A stretch of DNA of 11,336 nucleotides from assembly GCA_026982275.1 (NCBI GenBank), contig JALSHK010000403.1:1-11336 (forward strand). The letters are read 5' to 3'. The DNA comes from Paracoccaceae bacterium (GTDB lineage Bacteria; Pseudomonadota; Alphaproteobacteria; Rhodobacterales; Rhodobacteraceae). The translations under genes were made by a program, and so were the position numbers. Below are positions 5,998-11,336 of the stretch, in pieces; the first letter of the stretch is position 1, and every line of letters starts with the position of its first letter. Below the pieces are notes generated by a model. That model was given only the letters and a program-made list of their open reading frames with translations. It made no database searches and was not told where the DNA came from.

Positions 5998-6010
5998 CTA
6001 TACCGATAAG

Positions 6011-6025
6011 TTAACCAAGGATTAA
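6011..6025. promoter_or_regulatory. CtrA-like TTAA-N7-TTAA motif
   Basis: TTAACCAAGGATTAA is an exact TTAA-N7-TTAA match to the core CtrA box of alphaproteobacteria. It overlaps the last codons and stop of the MDR gene, 130 bp upstream of the I78 ATG. Further TTAA tetrads lie at 5962 and 5977. Because it is partly coding and the region is AT-rich, a chance match is quite possible. Confidence 0.22.
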
Positions 6026-7024
6026 GACTTTTCCATCGGTCAACCCGGTGGCGCTTGCCAAGTCGGGCACCCCCTTCGCTAAAGGAATTCGCGCCGATAT
6101 GTCGGTTTTCCAGCGCCCGTCGGCGAATCTTGCCTGCACACGGGAGATGACCTCTTTTTGCTGTGCGGGTGCGGTGTTTTGCATCCAGCGTGTTAGCCAA
6201 AAGCCCTCGATTTTCTTATCCATAAAGATTAGCTGGCCGATTTGGCTCAGCATGGGCGGGGCGGCCCCCATATTGCCATAGCAAATCCAGCGTGCGCCAT
6301 TGGGCATGGCCGCAAACACCTGCTCTGCACTCTGATCTGCCACCGCATCCAGAAACACCCGTGGTTTCATAGCCCGGCTTGCCTTGGCAAAACGATCGGC
6401 AAAATCCGGCGCAGTGATATCCAGCACCGCCGCCGCACCCAGCGCTTCCAGTCCGGCCAGAGCCCCGGCTCGCCGCACCAGAGCAATCGCCTTCAGACCC
6501 TGATCCCTGGCCAGGCCGATCATCAGCTTGCCAAGCTGGCTGGTGGCCGCAGAAATAACAAAGGCCTCGCCATCCTTCGCGGCCAGATCCACCATCGCCA
6601 TCGCCGTGAGCGGATTAACGATTTGCGCCGCGCCATCCGCATCCGAGATATCCTCGCGCAAAGGAATGCAGGTCGCCGCATCCGTCATGGCATATTCCGC
6701 CCATGCCCCGGAGCCGCCTTTAGAGACCACAAAAGCCACCCGCAGCCCCAGCAGCTTTTCGGCCCCTGCACCGGCCTGCACCACATCTCCGCAGCCCTCA
6801 AAGCCCGCAGGCGCACCCTTGATTCTCGGCTGGCCGTATTCGCCCTTGATGAAATGCAGATCGGACGGGTTGACCGAAGCCATGCGCAGCCTGATCACCA
6901 CCTGCCCTGCACCGGCCACCGGCACCGGCAGTTCCGCCAGCCGCAAATAGTCTCCCGCGTCCTTTATAGCGGGGCCGGTTGCGCGCCCCGAATAGCCGCC
7001 TTCCTTCAATACCAAAGCCAGCAT
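6011..7024 (-). CDS. Zinc-free MDR oxidoreductase, MECR/ETR-like 2-enoyl thioester reductase
   Basis: A 337-residue medium-chain dehydrogenase/reductase. The zinc-ligand cysteines of alcohol dehydrogenases are absent. NPSDLHFIKGEYG (52-64) resembles the mitochondrial 2-enoyl thioester reductase pattern, with Y63 at the place of its catalytic tyrosine. FEGCGDVV (75-82), NPLTAMAM (137-144), the cofactor-loop region SAATSQLGKLMIG (158-170) and a C-terminal LIFMDKKIEGFWLTRW (265-280) also match that family. Expected activity is NADPH-dependent reduction of trans-2-enoyl-CoA or -ACP; a quinone oxidoreductase-type activity is the main alternative. AGGAG overlaps the upstream gene's TAG stop, so it is coupled to the dehalogenase-like gene 9 bp upstream. 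It is apparently the last gene of block B. Subfamily assignment is by pattern recall only. Confidence 0.8.
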   Translation of the reverse strand: MLALVLKEGGYSGRATGPAIKDAGDYLRLAELPVPVAGAGQVVIRLRMASVNPSDLHFIKGEYGQPRIKGAPAGFEGCGDVVQAGAGAEKLLGLRVAFVVSKGGSGAWAEYAMTDAATCIPLREDISDADGAAQIVNPLTAMAMVDLAAKDGEAFVISAATSQLGKLMIGLARDQGLKAIALVRRAGALAGLEALGAAAVLDITAPDFADRFAKASRAMKPRVFLDAVADQSAEQVFAAMPNGARWICYGNMGAAPPMLSQIGQLIFMDKKIEGFWLTRWMQNTAPAQQKEVISRVQARFADGRWKTDISARIPLAKGVPDLASATGLTDGKVLILG

Positions 7025-7033
7025 GGCCCACTC

Positions 7034-7897
7034 CTATTTCATAAAATCCAATAGCGCCGAAAGCACTTCCTCCGGCGCTTCTTCGGGCAAAAAATGCCCG
7101 CCAGACACCCCGTGCCCGCGCACATCTTCGGCCACTTCACGCCATGTAGCAAGCACATCATACGCCGCGCCGACAAAACCCGCCGCCCCCCAAAGCGCCA
7201 GAAGCGGCATGGGCAGCTTTTCGCTATCCTCCCGATCATGCACCAGATCAATGCCGGCAGAGGCGCGGTAATCCTCGCAGGTGGCATGGATGGTTTCAAG
7301 GGTAAAGCAGCGCAGATATTCGGCGCGGGCTTCAGGGGTGATCGCGCCGCCGGTGCGGCCCCATGCGCCCAGCTTTGTTTCCAGATAAAATGCCGGATCC
7401 GCCCCGATCATCCGCTCGGGAAAGCCCTTGGGCTGGATCAGGAAAAACCAGTGATAATAGGCGCGGGCGAAATCCATATCGGTGGTTTCATACATGGTGA
7501 GCGTGGGCGCAATATCCAGCACTGCCAGCCGCGCCACCGCCGCGGTGTGGTCCCGCGCCAGCCGATGCGCCACCCGCGCGCCGCGATCATGGCCCACCAG
7601 ATTAAAGCGCTTATGGCCAAGCGCGGCCATCAGCTCGACCATATCCAACGCCATCGCGCGCTTTGAATAGGGGCTATGATCGGCATCGGATTCGGGCTTT
7701 GCGCTATCACCATAGCCGCGCAGATCAGGCGCGATAACGGTGAAATTCTCGGCCAGGGCCGGCGCGATTTTATGCCATATTACATGGGTTTGCGGATATC
7801 CGTGCAGCAATAGCAAAGGCGGCCCGCTACCGCCTTTGCGCAAAAATATCTCGCTGCCCGAGGTTTGAATGCGCCGGCTTTCAAATCCCGCAAACAT
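7034..7897 (-). CDS. Alpha/beta hydrolase, fluoroacetate/haloacetate dehalogenase type
   Basis: This 287-residue alpha/beta-hydrolase protein has an Asp nucleophile: D104 in VGHDRGARVAHR, with R105 and R108 placed to bind a carboxylate. D128 (VLDIAPT) and H268 (SGGHFLPEE) complete the triad. H149-W150 (YYHWFFL) and Y210 (CEDYRA) match the halide-binding trio of fluoroacetate dehalogenases. HGYPQTHVIWHK (32-43) holds the oxyanion region. Such enzymes convert haloacetates to glycolate plus halide through an aspartyl ester. Epoxide hydrolases share the Asp nucleophile but normally use two cap tyrosines and lack the HW pair. Activity on C-F bonds cannot be read from sequence. It begins 1 bp after the acs stop with only AGG immediately before the ATG, so translation is probably coupled to acs; the MDR gene follows after 9 bp. 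Confidence 0.85.
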   Translation of the reverse strand: MFAGFESRRIQTSGSEIFLRKGGSGPPLLLLHGYPQTHVIWHKIAPALAENFTVIAPDLRGYGDSAKPESDADHSPYSKRAMALDMVELMAALGHKRFNLVGHDRGARVAHRLARDHTAAVARLAVLDIAPTLTMYETTDMDFARAYYHWFFLIQPKGFPERMIGADPAFYLETKLGAWGRTGGAITPEARAEYLRCFTLETIHATCEDYRASAGIDLVHDREDSEKLPMPLLALWGAAGFVGAAYDVLATWREVAEDVRGHGVSGGHFLPEEAPEEVLSALLDFMK

Positions 7898-7898
7898 C

Positions 7899-9845
7899 CT
7901 AAAGGCTCATGCGGTTTTTGATTAGATCATCCACCACCGAAGGGTCGGCCAAGGTCGAGGTATCGCCCAGCGCGCCGTAATCATCTTCGGCGATTTTGCG
8001 CAGAATGCGGCGCATGATCTTGCCGGAGCGGGTTTTGGGCAGGCCCGGCGCCCATTGGATAAGGTCCGGCTTGGCGATCGGGCCGATCTCCTTGCGCACC
8101 CAGTTGGATAGCTCGGTCTTCAGATCGTCGGTATATTCTTCGCCGCCCATCAGCGTGACATAAGCATAAATGCCCTGCCCCTTGATCGGGTGCGGAAAGC
8201 CCACCACGGCGGCCTCGGAAACCTTGGGATGCGCCACCAGCGCGCTTTCGACCTCGGCCGTGCCCATGCGGTGGCCCGAAACATTGATCACATCATCCAC
8301 ACGGCCAGTGATCCAGTAGTGGCCATCGGCATCGCGCTTGCAGCCGTCACCGGCAAAATAATAGCCTTTGTAATCCGCGAAATAGGCCGATTTGAAGCGC
8401 TCTGGATCACCAAACACCGTGCGCATCTGGCTGGGCCAGCTTTCTTTCAGGCACAGCACGCCCTCGGCCACGGTTTCGGTGATTTCAACGCCGGTTTTCG
8501 GGTCCAGAATGATCGGCTCGATGCCAAAAAACGGCTGCATCGCCGAGCCGGGCTTGAGCGCATTTACCCCGGGCAGCGGCGTTAGCAATATGCCGCCGGT
8601 TTCGGTCTGCCACCATGTATCGACGATCGGGCAATTGCCCTTGCCGACCACATTGAAATACCATTCCCACGCTTCGGGGTTGATCGGCTCGCCCACCGAG
8701 CCAAGCGTGCGCAGGCTGCTTAGATCAGAGCCGGTTACGAAATCATCGCCCTTGGCCATCAGCGCGCGAATGGCGGTGGGGGCGGTATAAAAGATATTCA
8801 CCTTGTGCTTTTCGCAAACCTGCCAGAAGCGGCCCGCATCGGGGTAGGTCGGCACGCCTTCAAACATCAGGGTGGTCGCGCCATTGGCCAGCGGGCCATA
8901 TACGATATAGCTGTGGCCGGTGACCCAGCCCACATCGGCGGTGCACCAGTAAATATCGCCATCATGGTAATCAAACACATATTGGTGGGTCATGGAGGCA
9001 TAAAGCAGATAGCCGCCGGTGGAATGCACAACGCCTTTTGGCTTGCCGGTAGAACCCGAGGTATAAAGGATAAACAGCGGATCTTCGGCATTCATCGGCT
9101 CGGGCGGGCAATCCGCGCTCGCCTTGGCCATCTGCTCGCCGTAATCATAATCGCGGCCCGCCTTCAGGCCGGTATCCGCGCCGGTGCGCGCCACCACCAG
9201 CGTAGGCACATCGCCCGAGATTTCCAGCGCCGCATCGACATTGGCCTTGAGCGGTGTATTGCGCCCGCCGCGCGGGGCCTCATCAGCGGTGACCACCAGC
9301 TTGGCGCCGCTATCGACAATGCGAGAGCCAAGGGCCTCTGGGGAAAACCCTGCAAATACAATCGAATGCACCGCGCCGATGCGCGCGCAAGCCAGCATGG
9401 CATAGGCCGCCTCGGGGATCATCGGCATATAAAGCACCACGCGGTCGCCCTTGCTTACCCCCAGCGCTTTATAAACATTGGCGAGCTTTGAAACCTTTTC
9501 ATGCAGCTCTTTATAGGTGATATTGGCATCAACCGACGGATCGTCGCTTTCCCAGATGATCGCGGTTTGATCGCCGCGGGCTTCCAGATGGCGGTCCACG
9601 CAATTGGCGCAGACATTCAGCTCGCCATCCTCGAACCACTTGATCGACAGGTTGTCATAATCAAAGCTCGCGTTTTTCACCTTGGTAAAGGGGGTGATCC
9701 AGTCCAGCCGCTCGCGGGCCTGCTCGCCCCAGAAGGCATTCGGGTCGGCAATCGAGGCGGTATACATTTCCTTATATTTGGCCGCATCGATATGCGCGCG
9801 CGCAACGGTTTTTTCCGATGGCGGATGAATATGCGTTTCAGTCAT
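7899..9845 (-). CDS. acs: Acetyl-CoA synthetase (AMP-forming)
   Basis: This 648-residue ANL-superfamily enzyme is full length for Acs (E. coli 652). YTSGSTGKPKG (261-271) is the AMP-binding P-loop, GWVTGHSY (306-313) and DTWWQTETG (409-417) line the adenylate and acetate pocket, and W412 is the tryptophan that limits the pocket to acetate-sized acids. RVDDVINVSGHRMG (515-528) is the hinge and CoA region. K609 in KTRSGKIMRR is the catalytic lysine, the usual target of reversible acetylation. It activates acetate to acetyl-CoA through acetyl-AMP in the cytosol. An AAGG/AGGA region precedes the ATG. It lies 21 bp after livF and 1 bp before the haloacetate dehalogenase-type gene. Acs can also activate fluoroacetate, which makes that neighbour interesting. 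No typical acetate permease (actP) or DUF4212 gene is seen here. Confidence 0.96.
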   Translation of the reverse strand: MTETHIHPPSEKTVARAHIDAAKYKEMYTASIADPNAFWGEQARERLDWITPFTKVKNASFDYDNLSIKWFEDGELNVCANCVDRHLEARGDQTAIIWESDDPSVDANITYKELHEKVSKLANVYKALGVSKGDRVVLYMPMIPEAAYAMLACARIGAVHSIVFAGFSPEALGSRIVDSGAKLVVTADEAPRGGRNTPLKANVDAALEISGDVPTLVVARTGADTGLKAGRDYDYGEQMAKASADCPPEPMNAEDPLFILYTSGSTGKPKGVVHSTGGYLLYASMTHQYVFDYHDGDIYWCTADVGWVTGHSYIVYGPLANGATTLMFEGVPTYPDAGRFWQVCEKHKVNIFYTAPTAIRALMAKGDDFVTGSDLSSLRTLGSVGEPINPEAWEWYFNVVGKGNCPIVDTWWQTETGGILLTPLPGVNALKPGSAMQPFFGIEPIILDPKTGVEITETVAEGVLCLKESWPSQMRTVFGDPERFKSAYFADYKGYYFAGDGCKRDADGHYWITGRVDDVINVSGHRMGTAEVESALVAHPKVSEAAVVGFPHPIKGQGIYAYVTLMGGEEYTDDLKTELSNWVRKEIGPIAKPDLIQWAPGLPKTRSGKIMRRILRKIAEDDYGALGDTSTLADPSVVDDLIKNRMSL

Positions 9846-9866
9846 GGCCTTGATCCTGTTGCTTGA

Positions 9867-10592
9867 TTATATTGCCAGATATTCTTCTCGAAGCTGGGCA
9901 TTGTCCAGCACCTCTTTTGCGGTGCCGTCAAAAGCCACATTTCCGGTATCGAGGATAACCGCGCGGTCCGCCAGCTTGAGCGCCGCAACCGCATTTTGCT
10001 CGACAATAATCGTGGTGATGCCCAGCTCGCGGATTTCCTGAAGTGTGCGCTCGATTTCCTGCACAATCACCGGCGCAAGGCCTTCATAAGGCTCGTCCAG
10101 CAAAAGCAGCTTGAGATCGCGGGCCAGCGCGCGGCCAATGGCCAGCATCTGTTGTTCGCCGCCCGAAAGCGTGGTGCCCATCTGCTTGCGCCGCTCTTTA
10201 AGCCGCGGGAAAAGATCGAAGATACGCTCCACAGACCAGCCAATAGGCGGAGCGATTTGCGCCAGCTTTATGTTTTCCTCCACCGTCAGACCCTGAATAA
10301 TCCGGCGGTCTTCGGGCACCAGGCCAATGCCCGCCCGCGCTGCCTGATAGCTTTTCATATTGTGGATCGGCTGATGGTCCAGCCATATTTCACCCTGTTT
10401 CAATTCCGGATCCGCCAATCGCGCGATCGTGCGAAGGGTCGAGGTCTTGCCCGCGCCGTTGCGGCCCAGCAGCGCCAGAATCTCGCCTTCGTGGATGTTG
10501 AACGACACCCCCTGAACGATATAGCTTTCATCATAATAAGCGTGGATATCATGCACCGACATATAGGCGGGCTTGTTGCTTTTATCGTTCAT
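9867..10592 (-). CDS. livF: LivF-type ABC transporter ATP-binding protein
   Basis: This 241-residue nucleotide-binding subunit belongs to the branched-chain amino acid/amide (HAAT) uptake family. Walker A is GRNGAGKTS (43-51), the signature is LSGGEQQML (142-150), and Walker B is LLLLDEP (162-168). The usual switch His is Gln in IIVEQN (195-200), as is normal for LivF. GLVPEDRRI (90-98) is the family's VPE(G/D)R segment. It powers import with LivG, two permeases and a periplasmic binding protein, none of which except LivG is in the window. Its ATG overlaps the livG stop by 4 bp. The symbol is a family name; HAAT systems also carry amides, urea, aromatic acids and other carboxylates, so substrate is open. 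Being followed by acs hints at a carboxylate, but this is inference. Confidence 0.9.
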   Translation of the reverse strand: MNDKSNKPAYMSVHDIHAYYDESYIVQGVSFNIHEGEILALLGRNGAGKTSTLRTIARLADPELKQGEIWLDHQPIHNMKSYQAARAGIGLVPEDRRIIQGLTVEENIKLAQIAPPIGWSVERIFDLFPRLKERRKQMGTTLSGGEQQMLAIGRALARDLKLLLLDEPYEGLAPVIVQEIERTLQEIRELGITTIIVEQNAVAALKLADRAVILDTGNVAFDGTAKEVLDNAQLREEYLAI

Positions 10593-11336
10593 ACCTCTGC
10601 CTCCCCGAGATAGGCTTCGCGCACCTTGGGGTGGCCTTTGATTTCTTCCGGCAGCCCTTCGGCAATGATCGCGCCCTGTGCCAGCACCGAAATGGTGGTG
10701 GCCAGCGAAAATACCACATGCATATCATGCTCGATAATCACCATGGTGACATTGCGGCTTTCGCTGATATGCTTGAGCAAATCGATGGTGTTGTTGGTAT
10801 CTGCCCTTGCCATGCCTGCTGTCGGTTCGTCCAGCAACAGGAGCGCCGGCTTCTGCACCAGACACATCGCCATTTCCAGCCGTCGTTTGTCACCTCGTGA
10901 AAGCGAGCCGGCCTGCGCGCCGACTTTTTCCTTCATACCCATATCTTCGAGAACCTCTTCGGCTTTTTCCCGAATTTCCAAATCCCGGGCAACACGGGCA
11001 AAGGCATTGACCCTGAAAGCGCCATCGCGACGGGCAAGACACGGAATCATCACATTTTCAAACACGCTGAGATCGGTGAAAATCTCCGGAGTCTGGAACA
11101 CCCGCGCAATGCCGAGCTGGTTGATCTCGTGCGGAGATTTTCCCAATACCGGCTGGCCATTGAATTTAACGCTGCCGGTATCGGGCTTGAGCTTGCCGAT
11201 CAGGCAATTGAGGAAGGTTGATTTCCCGGCCCCGTTCGGGCCGATCAGGGCATGCACCGAGCCTGTTTCCACATTCAGGTTCACATCGCTGAGCGCCTGC
11301 AAGCCGCCAAAGCGCTTGTTTACATTCTGGACTTCA
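10589..11336 (-). CDS. livG: LivG-type ABC transporter ATP-binding protein, 5' end beyond the window
   Basis: The frame stays open to the right edge, giving 248 residues without a start. The first visible residues, EVQNVNKRFGGLQALSDV, are the normal N-terminal strand and A-loop region, so only a few residues are missing; the TTG at 11302 is not a credible start. Numbered from the first visible residue, Walker A is GPNGAGKST (32-40), Q-loop Q81 is in RVFQTPEIF, Walker B is LLLLDEPTAGM (165-175) and the switch is H203 in IIEHD. The signature reads LSRGDKRRLE (145-154) instead of the usual LSYGxQRRLE of LivG. The long insertion between Walker A and signature and the AYLGEAEV end are typical of LivG. 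It pairs with LivF, with which it overlaps by 4 bp. Confidence 0.9.
   Translation of the reverse strand, partial: EVQNVNKRFGGLQALSDVNLNVETGSVHALIGPNGAGKSTFLNCLIGKLKPDTGSVKFNGQPVLGKSPHEINQLGIARVFQTPEIFTDLSVFENVMIPCLARRDGAFRVNAFARVARDLEIREKAEEVLEDMGMKEKVGAQAGSLSRGDKRRLEMAMCLVQKPALLLLDEPTAGMARADTNNTIDLLKHISESRNVTMVIIEHDMHVVFSLATTISVLAQGAIIAEGLPEEIKGHPKVREAYLGEAEV

Noticed and set aside
8805..9491. Open plus-strand frame of 228 codons opposite acs
   Set aside because: Antisense to a full-length Acs with intact motifs; no domain recognised in the product.
1..11336. Mobile element, CRISPR array, toxin-antitoxin or phage-defence system
   Set aside because: No transposase, integrase, direct-repeat array, terminal repeats or defence domain is seen; composition is even and genes are housekeeping or common catabolic types.

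Overview
The window looks like an ordinary chromosomal segment of an alphaproteobacterium, most likely a member of the Rhodobacteraceae/Roseobacter group. This rests on moderately GC-rich, tightly packed genes, the fabA-fabB-fabI cluster, an alphaproteobacterial-type Trm112-like protein lacking most zinc cysteines, and overall protein character. I see no mobile element, phage gene, tRNA, rRNA or CRISPR. Almost everything is on the minus strand; only the left edge (1-368) is plus strand, converging on the minus-strand block at a terminator near 370-402.

Left edge, plus strand: the C-terminal end of a CnoX/YbbN-like thioredoxin-TPR protein, then a 57-residue Trm112/YcaR-like protein.

Block A, minus strand, read from 5447 down to 393: fabA, fabB and fabI, then a type II (L-2-haloacid) dehalogenase, an alpha/beta hydrolase and a PLP-dependent threonine/serine dehydratase. 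The last three genes are joined by two 4-bp ATGA overlaps, so they are probably co-translated. FabA and FabB make the cis double bond of unsaturated fatty acids and FabI completes each elongation cycle.

Middle: a small lipoprotein with a peptidase-inhibitor I78 domain (5570-5881). It is flanked on both sides by about 120-130 bp of noncoding DNA rich in inverted repeats: the fabA leader (5448-5569) and the I78 upstream region (5882-6010). These are the least explained parts of the window.

Block B, minus strand, read from the right edge down to 6011: livG (5' end cut by the window edge), livF, acs (acetyl-CoA synthetase), an alpha/beta hydrolase carrying the full fluoroacetate/haloacetate dehalogenase residue set, and a zinc-free MDR enzyme resembling the mitochondrial 2-enoyl thioester reductase (MECR/ETR). 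Gaps are -4, 21, 1 and 9 bp, so this is probably one operon. An inferred reading is import of a small organic acid or amino acid, CoA activation, removal of halogenated analogues and reduction of an enoyl thioester.

No stretch longer than 300 bases lacks a gene. The most promising lead is the coupling of a haloacetate-type dehalogenase to acs, with a second, unrelated dehalogenase family in block A. All individual families are known; nothing here proves a wholly new system.
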